DNA of 64,000 bases. Origin: Roseovarius pelagicus (lineage in GTDB: Bacteria; Pseudomonadota; Alphaproteobacteria; Rhodobacterales; Rhodobacteraceae). Within the stretch, counting starts at the first letter, position 1. The number at the start of each line of letters is the position of its first letter. Shown in pieces: positions 45,106 to 54,117 of the stretch. The stretch spans positions 124,001 to 188,000 of the forward strand of contig NZ_CP106737.1 of the NCBI RefSeq assembly GCF_025639885.1. Reading direction: 5' to 3'. A model generated the notes under the pieces. That model had not been told where the DNA came from, did not search any database, and worked only from the letters and a program-made list of their open reading frames with translations. The position numbers and the translations under genes are program-made.

Positions 45106-45945
45106 TTACCAGGCAGTCAACCCGCCATCGACAATCAGATTCTGGCCGGTGATATAGCTTGATGCGTTGCTGGCCAGAAAAATCAACGCGCCAGTCACCT
45201 CGTCCGCCGCTCCCATCCGACCCATCGGCACGCGGGCACTGTAACGAGATTGGAACACTTCGTTCTGGCCATCCGCAATCCCACCAGGGGACAGCGTGTT
45301 CACGCGCACGCCCTTGTCACCCCAGTAGGTCGCGAAATATTGTGTAAGACCGATGACCCCTGCCTTGGATGCACTGTAGGCGGCGGGGGTATTGATCGGC
45401 CTGCCGCGGTATTCCGATCCTTCGTAGATCCTCGGGTCTGGTCCTGCGACGCCATAGATCGAAGACGTATGGATAATCGAACCGGTACGGCGGCGTGCCA
45501 TGCGCCCACCAATCTCACGGGTCACGTAGAAAGCACCGTCAAGGTTCGTGGCCATGATTTCGCGCCAGACTTCTGGCTCAAATGTCTCCGCCGAATCGAA
45601 GAAACGGTCAAGTACCCGACTCTTGCTGGCGGCGCTGTTGTGCAAGATTACAATCGGCCCCAGCGCTGCCTCGATCTGGCTGGCAAGAGGCGCAATTGCC
45701 TCGGGGTCGGAGATGTCGGCGCTGAAACCGGCAGCGCGCCCACCATAAGTCGTCACCAGTTCATCGGCAAAGCTCTTGGTATCCGTAATGTCTTGGTCCA
45801 CGATCGCGACATGCGCGCCATGATCCGCCAGCGCGGCGCAGAACCGTCGGCCCAGAAGGCCCAGTCCACCCGTCACCACCGCGACACGATCCGACAGGTC
45901 GAAAAGCCGACGGTACTCACCCTTTCCGTTGGCTGACCAAGTCAT
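45106..45945 (-). CDS. Short-chain dehydrogenase/reductase (PtmA-like context)
   Basis: 279 residues. Classical SDR: cofactor loop VVTGGLGLLGRRF, NSAASK region, catalytic Ser in TSSIYGVAGP and YxxxK in AAYSASKAGVIG, and the C-terminal ITGQNLIVDGG. It is last in a leftward three-gene unit in which each start overlaps the previous stop. The combination SDR plus CMP-nonulosonate synthetase recalls ptmA-ptmB of Campylobacter flagellin glycosylation loci. The substrate is not known; general SDR homology alone would not settle it. Confidence 0.82.
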   Translation of the reverse strand: MTWSANGKGEYRRLFDLSDRVAVVTGGLGLLGRRFCAALADHGAHVAIVDQDITDTKSFADELVTTYGGRAAGFSADISDPEAIAPLASQIEAALGPIVILHNSAASKSRVLDRFFDSAETFEPEVWREIMATNLDGAFYVTREIGGRMARRRTGSIIHTSSIYGVAGPDPRIYEGSEYRGRPINTPAAYSASKAGVIGLTQYFATYWGDKGVRVNTLSPGGIADGQNEVFQSRYSARVPMGRMGAADEVTGALIFLASNASSYITGQNLIVDGGLTAW

Positions 45946-46649
45946 GTGCTTTCCTCCAGCTGGCGGCGCATCAAAATCTCCAGCAACTCGAAATCGACTT
46001 CGGTATCCACATCGATGGATCGCGCTGAGGGCATCTCAAAAAACCGGGTGTCGTCGTAGAACACCTCTGGCCGTTCCACAAAGGTATCGCGCTGCCACAC
46101 GTAGATCGCGGCATTCATATCAAAGCAGGCCGGCCCGTCCTGCCGGCGTGTCACCAAATTCGTGTGTCGCTTGGAAAGTTGGGCGACCCCGTCAAGGCCA
46201 ACTTCGACCAGATTAAAATAGGGCGACCGGCGCGCCGGCGCGCCCGTGATGACGTTCGGCGCGCCACTGTCTTCGAGCAAACGAATAGCGGCGGCGATGT
46301 CACCCTGAGTACGCAGAGGTGACGTCACATCGAGATCAACAACGATATCGGACAACCGTCCAAGCGCGGCTTCGGCATCAAGCAGGCAGTGGCGTATGGC
46401 AAAAACCTTGGCGGCGGTATCACCAGAAAACTCATCAGGGCGCTTGACCGTATGACCCGCACCATAACGGCGCGCCACAGAAAGGATTTCGTCGCTATCG
46501 CTGCTGACCGCGATCAGATCGAACAAGCCGGACGCGGTAGCTTGTTCGATTGTCCATGCCAGCAGAGGCTTGCCCAAGAGCGGCCGAAGGTTTTTTCTTG
46601 GCAGCCCCTTGGAGCCGCCTCGGGCACATATCGTGCAGATGCGCGTCAT
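45942..46649 (-). CDS. CMP-nonulosonate (acylneuraminate) cytidylyltransferase, intact
   Basis: 235 residues with ICARGGSKGLPRKNLRPL, VSSDSDEIL, DLDVTSPLR and the C-terminal SIDVDTEVDFELLE, the complete NeuA/PtmB/LegF pattern. It activates a nine-carbon acid with CTP to give the CMP-sugar donor. It overlaps its neighbours by four bases on both sides. It is clearly different in sequence from the frameshifted copy at 10034-10713, so the two may serve different sugars; if the first is truly dead, this one could replace it. Confidence 0.87.
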   Translation of the reverse strand: MTRICTICARGGSKGLPRKNLRPLLGKPLLAWTIEQATASGLFDLIAVSSDSDEILSVARRYGAGHTVKRPDEFSGDTAAKVFAIRHCLLDAEAALGRLSDIVVDLDVTSPLRTQGDIAAAIRLLEDSGAPNVITGAPARRSPYFNLVEVGLDGVAQLSKRHTNLVTRRQDGPACFDMNAAIYVWQRDTFVERPEVFYDDTRFFEMPSARSIDVDTEVDFELLEILMRRQLEEST

Positions 46650-47560
46650 GCCGCAACCCAGACATTAATCGCCGCCGCCTGTTCCAGCGCAGCCACAAGC
46701 CCGCCCACGGCAGTCCCTTCAGCGGCGGAGCAGAGTATGCCACCCTCATCTTCCAGCATCGCAAGATGCATCGCACGATAGCTGGTATCGCGATCGCATT
46801 CGTAATGCGCAATCACGCCGTCAACCCCGAGGGTTCCGGCCATGAGATCCGCAGTCAAAGTTGCGTCGCGTGTGGTGACAACGATTTCGCGCCGGGCCGG
46901 ACGGTCGAGATAGCTCAGGCGCAATTGCACCACCGGAGCCTGCGCCATCACCATCAGCGCTGAATAGTGTTCGTCCGCGTCTATTTGCAGAGCGCCCAGC
47001 GACCCACCAAGCGCCGCCACCCGACGCCAGGGCCCGAAGAGCCAGAGTAGGTAGTCCAGCTCATGACTGAGATCACGCAGAACCCCGCCGCCCTGTTCGC
47101 GGAACGCAGAATAGGTCTGGCGGAAATCGCGGTCAGGACGCCATTCGGCGAGATGCTGGCCTGCCCGGACATCGACTGCTAGGACTTCAACACCAGCCAG
47201 CCGTGCGCGGAGTGCCGAGAGAACGGGATGGAAACGCAGATTATACGCGACTGCCAACCGAGCAAAAATACCGGAGGGTGATGTGTACTGCGTGTCCGAC
47301 AGGGGTTTCTCGACCAAAAGCTTTCCCCGGTATCCCAGCCTTGCAAGTGCTTCTAGGATTTCGACGTGCCGCGCGGTTTCGACAGCAATCACAACGTAAT
47401 CCGGGCTTAGCGTATCCAGTGCCTCAGACAGTTCGGAATAGATAGTCATGGCCTCGGTGGTCTGTTGCGTAACGACCGCGACCTTGCAACCCAGATCAGA
47501 CAGGATGCGCGCATGCCGTTGGCCGATCGACCCGTATCCAACGACAAGAACACGGATCAC
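46646..47560 (-). CDS. Gfo/Idh/MocA-family oxidoreductase
   Basis: 304 residues. N-terminal NAD-binding Rossmann fold (VLVVGYGSIGQRHARIL) and the conserved EKPLS motif (LLVEKPLSD); later GGGVLRDLSHELDYLLWLFG with the His of the active site. Such enzymes oxidise or reduce sugars or cyclitols, and are frequent in nonulosonate and flagellin-glycosylation clusters. It is first in the leftward operon with the cytidylyltransferase and SDR. It is somewhat short for the family (usual 330-380 residues). Substrate unknown. Confidence 0.82.
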   Translation of the reverse strand: MIRVLVVGYGSIGQRHARILSDLGCKVAVVTQQTTEAMTIYSELSEALDTLSPDYVVIAVETARHVEILEALARLGYRGKLLVEKPLSDTQYTSPSGIFARLAVAYNLRFHPVLSALRARLAGVEVLAVDVRAGQHLAEWRPDRDFRQTYSAFREQGGGVLRDLSHELDYLLWLFGPWRRVAALGGSLGALQIDADEHYSALMVMAQAPVVQLRLSYLDRPARREIVVTTRDATLTADLMAGTLGVDGVIAHYECDRDTSYRAMHLAMLEDEGGILCSAAEGTAVGGLVAALEQAAAINVWVAA

Positions 47561-47983
47561 GATGATGACACCGGATCGGAGCTGGTGGCATCAATTCCGG
47601 GGACATTTATAGGCCGATCAGGACTCGGCCATGAGTGAGCCCGCAATGAATCGCTTTGTCGAAACCCAGAGCATCTGCTGCGCGTGACGGACACAGCATT
47701 TTTCACCAGATCAATCCTTGCCAACCTATTCATTTTCAGCGCGCCAAACTTTCAAAATAACTCAGGTACATCTGCCTAATAGAACCAGTTTCTTGCTATG
47801 CTATGCCCATTTCTGTGTCATATCCAAGGCTTTTCGCTGTGTGAGCGGCAATGGGCTTTGTGGCCGTGACCGCCTACCTGTTGGTGAATAGGTGACTGCA
47901 CAACTCAAGATTTACGCAACTCTGTTGTCTTAGCGCTCACCCACGCGCTTGTCGACCAAACCGCCCGTGATCCCGGCTCTGCG
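47561..47983. other. Intergenic region, nothing recognised
   Basis: About 420 bases between the Gfo/Idh gene start and the APS-kinase remnant. It should hold the promoter of the leftward Gfo/Idh operon. No gene, hairpin or repeat that I can defend. Confidence 0.35.
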
Positions 47984-48328
47984 TCACCCCGCGATCAACC
48001 CCATCTGCTCCAGCTTGAGAATCACTTGATGTGCGCAGTTATCGACTTCGACATTTTCGGTCTCGACGCTGAGTTCGGGATTCACCGGCTCGTCGTAAGG
48101 GTCTGAGATGCCGGTGAATTCCTTGATCTTGCCTTCGCGTGCCAGCTTGTACAGGCCCTTGCGATCGCGGCGTTCGCATTCCTCCAGCGTGGTGGCGACA
48201 TGGACCTCCACGAAGGCACCTAAGGCCTCCACGTCCTCGCGCACGGCGCGGCGCGTGGTGGCATAGGGCGCGATGGGGGCGCAGATGGCGATGCCGCCGT
48301 TCTTGGTGATCTCGCTTGCGACATAGCT
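47984..48328 (-). pseudogene. cysC: 5'-truncated APS kinase domain of a sat/cysC gene
   Basis: An uninterrupted 3' fragment of about 115 codons ending at a proper TGA. It reads YVASEITKNGGIAIC, then RRAVREDVEALGAFVEVHV, RDRKGLYKLAREGKIK and NCAHQVILKLEQMGLIAG, as in fused sulfate adenylyltransferase/adenylylsulfate kinases. The match stops exactly where a transposon end begins (48329), within what should be a Gly-Tyr codon pair. The catalytic P-loop part is missing from the window, so no active kinase is made. A more decayed copy is at 29697-29860 in the same orientation. Confidence 0.85.
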
Positions 48329-48334
48329 GTCACT

Positions 48335-48404
48335 GTGCCATTAATTCATGGACGCTGATGTAGTGGCGGGACTTAGGACGAATTTTGTGCCCTTAATTAC
48401 TGGA
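48335..48404. repeat. Two 19-bp transposase-site-like direct repeats
   Basis: TGTGCC(A/C)TTAATT(CA/AC)TGGA occurs at 48335-48353 and 48386-48404, 51 bases apart, at the transposon end downstream of tniQ. Spaced repeats of this size are the usual TniA binding sites of Tn5053-type ends. Confidence 0.7.
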
Positions 48405-48414
48405 TATCCACAGG

Positions 48415-49356
48415 TTATCGTCGTGCGGTTTGGAGTATGCTTTCCGCAACCCTGAGCAATTCACCGCCGTCCGCGGTTGCTCCGAGTTCTGTGATCGCTT
48501 GCCTTGCCGCTGCGAGATACTCGGGCTTAGGTGAAGAGGTGATGCATGTGGGGTGCTTCTTTGATCGGGTTTTGTGATTTTCTCCAATCCGAACACTGCG
48601 AAGTGGCAAATCACCGACAAGGCTGGCCAACCGATCCACCAGTTTCCGTTTATGTGGGAAGGTAGCACGAAGCCTGCGTTCAGCGCGGGGATCGTTCTTC
48701 ATCACCAGCGCGACCGCGAGCAAAGGCCGGGTCATTCCTAAATTGATCGCAGCTAGAATGCTGTGGCGATCCAAACGGCTCTGAGAAAATTTCGCACCGT
48801 GACGAAGTTTCGGCGCGAGTACACCTGCGACTTGCAACGTCAGGTCCATCCGTCGGCCCGAATGGACGTTCCCTTGTCGGTAGGCAATCATGAGGTACCT
48901 CGCCCCTTCTTGAGCGCGGCGGCGGAGCCCGCTGGGCGGTTGCGCAAGCCCCTCGGAATCACCTCGCAAAGGTACCAACTCAGACCCGCAGACTTCGCAT
49001 TGCAATGACCACGAGAAGCGCCAATGGCGCAACGATATCCCGGGCTGTTTGCTTGTGCATGTCCGGCATTTTTGAAAATCTGACCATGAAACACACTCAA
49101 CCGCGAATTCCTTGCGCCGCTTGAGCAACATGCTGTCGAGATCATTGGACGGCAGACGTAATGTGGTGCAGAATCTGTCGACGTCCACGCTAGCCAGATC
49201 GGCCAGCATTTCCGGCGGGTGTTCTTGTGCAAGCCCCAGATACCGGCAGAGCTCCGGCACAGCGCAATAGTTAGCGTCAGCAAGTCGGGCGAGCCAACTC
49301 GACAGAAGTTCATCCTGAAATGGTGCAGGGCGCCTCGGCAATGGTTTGCAGTTCAC
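48415..49356 (-). CDS. tniQ: TniQ-family transposition protein
   Basis: 313 residues. The N-terminus has the TniQ pattern DELLSSWLARLADANY, and Cys pairs CRTC (in FQKCRTCTSKQ) and CEVCGSEL form the family zinc finger. TniQ assists target selection or accessory steps in Tn5053/Tn402 and Tn7-like systems. It overlaps the tniB stop by four bases. It lies next to the left end repeats. Confidence 0.85.
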   Translation of the reverse strand: MNCKPLPRRPAPFQDELLSSWLARLADANYCAVPELCRYLGLAQEHPPEMLADLASVDVDRFCTTLRLPSNDLDSMLLKRRKEFAVECVSWSDFQKCRTCTSKQPGISLRHWRFSWSLQCEVCGSELVPLRGDSEGLAQPPSGLRRRAQEGARYLMIAYRQGNVHSGRRMDLTLQVAGVLAPKLRHGAKFSQSRLDRHSILAAINLGMTRPLLAVALVMKNDPRAERRLRATFPHKRKLVDRLASLVGDLPLRSVRIGENHKTRSKKHPTCITSSPKPEYLAAARQAITELGATADGGELLRVAESILQTARR

Positions 49357-50219
49357 TCGAAAGCCGGTTGCGGCCGGTTCCGCAGGGTCCAGCTGTGCTT
49401 GGCCCAGACTGGCTGCCAGGATTGGACGGCCTCATCCGTGATCCGTTCCTCGCCAGTTTCGACAGCGTCGACGGCGAGCGCCTTGATCATTGTGAACACG
49501 CGCGAGGTGACACCGCCGGTCACACCCAAAATGCTACGCAACGATTGGACACTGAGACCAGATCCACGTTCCAACTGCATGGCCGCGATCAGGGTCTGGA
49601 CGAGGCGGGAGAACTCCACATCGTCATCCCAGAGCGGCAGGAAATGTTCATCCAATCTGCGGGCTAATTGTTCATCGCCACGAATGGCTTCGGCAGCTTC
49701 GTTGACACCAAACACAACGAGTGACGCGCACAAATCGTTAGACAGGAAGCGCAGCATGTTCAGGAAGCGCCTCTGCTCACGATAGCTCCCTGCCAGAAGA
49801 TTGTGGACCTCGTCGATCATGATCATCTTCAGATCCATGCCACGCAGATGGCTGAGAGCCCGCACTTCCAGTTCTGAGATCGTATGTCGGCCCCACATTG
49901 GTGCGCCGATTGATGCAAGAATGTGCTGATAAAACCGCCGTTCATCCGGTGCAGGTGGCGCTTGCAAGAGAAGGATCGGCGGGCGCGTGATGCCGATCTC
50001 AGAAGCGTACTGCGTCGGATAGAGGCTCTCCATCCTTTTGGCGATCATGGTCTTTCCGATACCGGAACTGCCATAGACCATGAGGCCTGGCATTCGTGAC
50101 TGCCGAGGCATCTCCATCAAGGATATCAATCTGTTGAGAACAATGGTTGCGCGGTCGAGGGCGATCCAGCGGTCGCTGCGAATGAGATCAAGTCTTTCGT
50201 CGTGGTCCATCAAAATCAT
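49353..50219 (-). CDS. tniB: TniB AAA+ ATPase (transposition regulator)
   Basis: 288 residues (or 285 from the fourth codon, also ATG). Walker A YGSSGIGKTMIAKR and Walker B MIMIDEVHNLLAG, with RRFLNMLRFLSN following, are typical of TniB/TnsC-type proteins. It would activate TniA at the target. Its start overlaps the 3' end of tniA by 32 bases. Confidence 0.87.
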   Translation of the reverse strand: MILMDHDERLDLIRSDRWIALDRATIVLNRLISLMEMPRQSRMPGLMVYGSSGIGKTMIAKRMESLYPTQYASEIGITRPPILLLQAPPAPDERRFYQHILASIGAPMWGRHTISELEVRALSHLRGMDLKMIMIDEVHNLLAGSYREQRRFLNMLRFLSNDLCASLVVFGVNEAAEAIRGDEQLARRLDEHFLPLWDDDVEFSRLVQTLIAAMQLERGSGLSVQSLRSILGVTGGVTSRVFTMIKALAVDAVETGEERITDEAVQSWQPVWAKHSWTLRNRPQPAFE

Positions 50220-51760
50220 CTATTGGGTAAGTTGGAAGGTTGGGGTTGCTTGTATCAATTGCGAACATCTCGCGCGAGGGATCACGCCTCGGCTTGTCGT
50301 TTGGCCGCCGCGCCTTGCGCTCTCCTTCCAAGCGCGCTGTAAGTGTCCGTTGTCGAGCTGAATGAGCGATACGGCGCTGTTCTTCGATGATTACGAACAG
50401 AATTGCCTCCGATACCCTTCCGCCATGACGCTCATGAAAGATTGCACTGGCGCGCCGCGACTCCCAAAGAGAAACTTTGGGACGCGAAAGGTCCTTGTAG
50501 CGTGCGACAATCGTGCGGCCATCATCCGTCACAACCCAAATCCGCGACATGTCTCGTGGGTCATACTTGACCGCAACCTTCCTGGCTCCACGACCGATCA
50601 TCGGCGCGAAGGCGTCGCTCCAATAGCCGATAGAAAACAGGTTGATCCCGGTCCTGCCCAGCTGGCGGCGTTCTGAAGGAAGGAAACTGATCCGGAAGGC
50701 ATCTGTGTCCACGACTTGTCGGCCAGCATCGTCGCCCCCAAGATGGGCCCAGGCGGCAAGTGGCGTTCGCCTCAATCCGTTGTGGCGTGTATTGTGATAC
50801 CGACAAATCTCCAGCCGCAGCCAGTCCTCAAACTCTTCCAGGGTCATTGAGGCCTTGGCAGCGCTGTCATACTCGCCCTTATCTTTTGGCGAAGATTGCG
50901 TCGTTCCGGGCAGTACGTGAACAGCACCCATTGTCGTTCCGATTAGTCGCTCGATATGTCCGCCAAAATGCACGCGGCCCGGCGGCCGGTACTTGATCGA
51001 GATACCCCACTCCGCACAAGCCGATCGGAAGGCCTCACTGCGAAAATCCCGCCCGTTATCGACGTGGATGGCCTGTGGGATACCGGCGGTTGGCCAATAG
51101 AGCTCCTCTAGCGAACTTGGCGTCCGGATGGACTTCGGCCGCACACAATGATCCAGGCAAAGGCAAATGGACAGGACGGATGGCGCATCGAAAGTGACGT
51201 AGGCGCCCAGAACCACACGGGTTGCGACGTCGATCGCAAGCGTCAGCCATGGTCGTGCCAGAGGTTTGCGATCAACCTGATCAACAAGAATGATATCCGC
51301 CAAGGTGTGATCGATCTGAACGACCTGCAGCGGACGTTCCACATCCAAGGCCCCTGCCCTTGCCTCGAATACTTGCCTGGCCGCCTTCGCTCCTTTCCGC
51401 TTCCGCAACACCTCGCGCTGGTCCATCGCGTCAAGACGGGCCTTGATCGTTCGGCGGGTTGGACGGCGAAAACCTCGGGCTCCGCACTCGGTCTGGATCT
51501 CTCCCACAATCCGGAGAAAACTAGGCGGCTCAGGCACCAAATAATGCCAGCGTAAAACACGCTCAATGATGGCTTCAACCTCCCGACCTAAGCGCTGTGA
51601 TCCACGCTTTGGACCACGGCGCTTGGGCAGCAAGGCGCTCGACCGTCCATCGTTTTGTTTCAACCGTCGATAAAATTCCCATACAGAGCTGCGGGAAACA
51701 CCCATCTCTTCCGCCGCAGCCAACAACCGCGGACCCACATCGTTGCCAGCTCGATCCAAC
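50188..51760 (-). pseudogene. tniA: TniA transposase, N-terminus removed by IS66
   Basis: About 524 residues of native sequence, starting at LDRAGNDVGPRLLAAAEE. The Mu-type DDE core is intact: Asp in VVQIDHTLADI, Asp in AIHVDNGRDFRS and Glu in FGGHIERLIG. The open frame continues through the IS66 end to 51822, giving a foreign first ~20 residues (including MTPNLSPASK), so the original N-terminal DNA-binding start is lost. A shortened protein might still be made from the IS66 side, but normal activity is doubtful. Confidence 0.8.
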
Positions 51761-51775
51761 GTAACCGCCCCATTG

Positions 51776-52072
51776 TTACCGCGGTGATTTGTCTTTGATG
51801 CGGGCGACAAGTTCGGCGTCATCTACGAAGTCTTCAAGGAACTCATGCCAGAGTTCGGAGGTCATACGGGCGTCGCGGATCATGTCTTTCAGCTCCTCGA
51901 TGCCGTCGTCGGTCAGCGCGGTGACGGTTTCGTCCGCACCGGCATAAACGTTGATGATGTTGCCGTAGGTGAGGTTGTCGTCGTTGGAGATGATGGCTTC
52001 GAGAAGCTCGACATCCTCGCCCAGCATTTTGGCAACGTAGTCGATGGCGCGGACATGGGTGATGGCTGCCAT
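51776..52072 (-). CDS. Small IS66-borne accessory protein of unknown function
   Basis: 98 residues from the ATG at 52072, which overlaps the restored tnpC stop as ATGA; the stop TAA lies within the terminal inverted repeat. Acidic, helical, without recognisable motif (MLGEDVELLEAIIS; later DDGIEELKDMIRDAR). The coupling to tnpC and its place just inside the end show it belongs to the element. It is possibly a regulator of transposition or a stability factor; I do not recognise it. Confidence 0.7.
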   Translation of the reverse strand: MAAITHVRAIDYVAKMLGEDVELLEAIISNDDNLTYGNIINVYAGADETVTALTDDGIEELKDMIRDARMTSELWHEFLEDFVDDAELVARIKDKSPR

Positions 52073-53707
52073 CAAGCGGCCTCTTGATGGGCAACGGCCA
52101 GCGGTTCCCAGTTCCATGGCAACAGTTCATCCAGCCGGTTGTTCTTGTGATCGTGGATGCGGTTCAGGATGTCGGCGAGATAGGCTTGCGGGTCGAGGCT
52201 ATTGAGCTTGGCCGTTTCGATGACCGTCATGGCCCGCGCCAAGGTTTCCGCGCCGGTGTCGGCTCCTGCAAAAAAGCCAATTCTTGCGTCCTATCCCAAT
52301 CGGACGCAGCGCGCGCTCGGCTGGATTGTTGTCGATGGCCACACGTCCGTCGGTCAGGAACAGGCTGAAGGCATCCTTGCGGCCCAACCCATACCTGAAG
52401 GCTTTGGCCAGATCGCTTTTGCCGGGAATGCGCAGAAGCTGCTGTTCGGACCAGGCAAAGAAGGTTTCGACTTGCGGGTGGCTCAACTTTTGTCGCGCGG
52501 CATGGCGGACGTCAGCGGGCTGGCCATTGATGTCACGCTCAATGTCGTAGAGCTTACCGATCCGGTCGAGCGCCTCGCGGGCGATCTCGGACTTGGTCGA
52601 GGTCCAAAAATCATGGAAGTCACGCCGTAGATGCGCCCAACATGCCGCTTCGCGCAAACGCGGCACACCATTGGCTTCAGGCTCGTATAATTTTGCATAG
52701 CCCTTATAACCGTCCGCTTGCAGAATGCCGCGCGCGTTGACCAGATGGCTCAGGACATGCTCTTCTTTCCAGTCTGGTGCGAACCGATAGACAGCCCCCG
52801 GTGGAGACGACCCCGCCCAAGGCCTTTGATCCCGCACATAGGCCCAGATCCGGCCTTGCCTGACCCCTTTGCCCAATCCTTTGTCACGCAAAGAACGATC
52901 CAGCACCCGGATTGGCGTGTCGTCAGCGTGCAGCAGATCGCTGCCCATGATGTCAGCCTCGATCCGTTCGATCAGCGGCGACAGGGTCTTCATGGCGCGG
53001 CCGCACCAGCCGACCAGCGTGCTTTCGGGGATGTCCGCGCCCATGCGCACGAAGATCTCGTGCTGACGATAAAGGGGAAGGTGATCGTCGAACTTCGAGA
53101 CCAGTATGTGCGCCAACAGGTTTGGACCAGCCATGCTGCCCGGGATCGGGCGGCTTGGCGCAGGCTCCTGCACCATCTTTTCGCAGCGACGGCAAGATTT
53201 CTTGATGCGAGCGATCTGGATTACCTTCATCTGCGCCGCGATCATGTCGAGCAATTCGCTGACATCCTCTCCCACCACACGTAAATCACCGCCACAGTCA
53301 GGACAGCAGGTTCCAGGATCAAGCTCCCGCCGTTCCCGCAGGGTCGCATCAGATACACGTGGGCGGCGGCGTAAGGCGGGCGCAGTGGGCTCATCAGCCG
53401 CTGGTTCGTCCTGCCCTTCATCGATGGCCGCATCGTCGTCTTCGGCCACGGCAACCAACAGATCTTCGAGCGCCAGTTCCAACTGTTCAATCTCGCGTTC
53501 GACCTTCTCCGAAGATTTTCCGAAGGCCAGTTTCTGCAACTTGGCGATCCGCAAGCGAAGCGCCCGAACCAGTTGATCATGGACCCGCAGCGTCGCCGAC
53601 ATCTTGGCGTTCTCGATCTCAATCCGAGTGTTTTCAGCCTGCAATTCCGCGATCATCGCTCTCAATACAGCGGGGTCATCGGGGAGGTTTTCAGCAGGTT
53701 TTGACAT
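52072..53707 (-). pseudogene. tnpC: IS66 transposase TnpC, frameshifted near the C-terminus
   Basis: From ATG 53707: leucine-zipper-like N-terminus (VLRAMIAELQAENTRIE), zinc finger CCPDCGG...CRRCEKMV, and the transposase core with LLHADDTPIRVLD, ADGYKGYAKLY and DNNPAERALRPIGIGRKN. The frame is lost at six A on the plus strand (52270-52275), where five are expected. With one base removed the product continues WLFAGADTGAETLARAM and ends ELLPWNWEPLAVAHQEAA, 544 residues in all. The ACA-type IS66_C end is therefore missing in the sequence as given. Real mutation or base-calling error. Confidence 0.82.
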
Positions 53708-53769
53708 GCGCTTGATTACCAAAAATTGGGCCTGGCCACCATAAAAATAACGTAAATATCGACGCAAAA

Positions 53770-54117
53770 TCACCCCACACGCGCAGGCGGCACACCCCAA
53801 TCCGGACGCCGCCAGTCGATCCCCTCCCAGAGCATTGCCAACTGTGCTGATGTCAGCCGCGCAGCCCCGTCTTGAGAGCTTGGCCACGGGAAACGACCAC
53901 GTTCCAGCACCTTGTAATAGAGGCAAAAACCTTGGCCATCCCAATACAGCAACTTGATCCGATCACCTCGACGCCCACGAAACGCAAACACGGCACCACT
54001 GGCAGGCTTTTGCCGCAGCACATCCTGCGTCAGTGTGGAAAGGCCCGCGATGCCCTTCCTCATATCCGTAACGCCACAAGCCAGATAAACCCGAACTCCA
54101 GTTCCCGGACCAATCAC
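53770..54117 (-). CDS. tnpB: IS66 accessory protein TnpB
   Basis: 115 residues. VRVYLACGVTDMRKGIAGL at the N-terminus, FAFRGRRGDRIKLLYWDGQG and FCLYYKVLERGRF are the standard IS66 Orf2 (TnpB) sequence. Required with TnpA and TnpC for transposition. It overlaps tnpA by four bases. Confidence 0.92.
   Translation of the reverse strand: MIGPGTGVRVYLACGVTDMRKGIAGLSTLTQDVLRQKPASGAVFAFRGRRGDRIKLLYWDGQGFCLYYKVLERGRFPWPSSQDGAARLTSAQLAMLWEGIDWRRPDWGVPPARVG

Larger units (their letters stand above)
48329..51760 (-). mobile_element. Tn5053/Tn402-like transposon, truncated by IS66
   Basis: Contains tniQ, tniB and a 5'-truncated tniA. The left end starts with TGTCAC, the 5'-TGTC typical of the family, and lies inside the sat/cysC remnant. 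Just inside, two direct 19-bp repeats, TGTGCCATTAATTCATGGA (48335-48353) and TGTGCCCTTAATTACTGGA (48386-48404), share 16 of 19 bases and look like TniA binding sites. The opposite end is not seen: tniA is cut by IS66 at 51761 and the sequence beyond that element is unrelated. No resolvase and no cargo genes are present. Confidence 0.8.
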
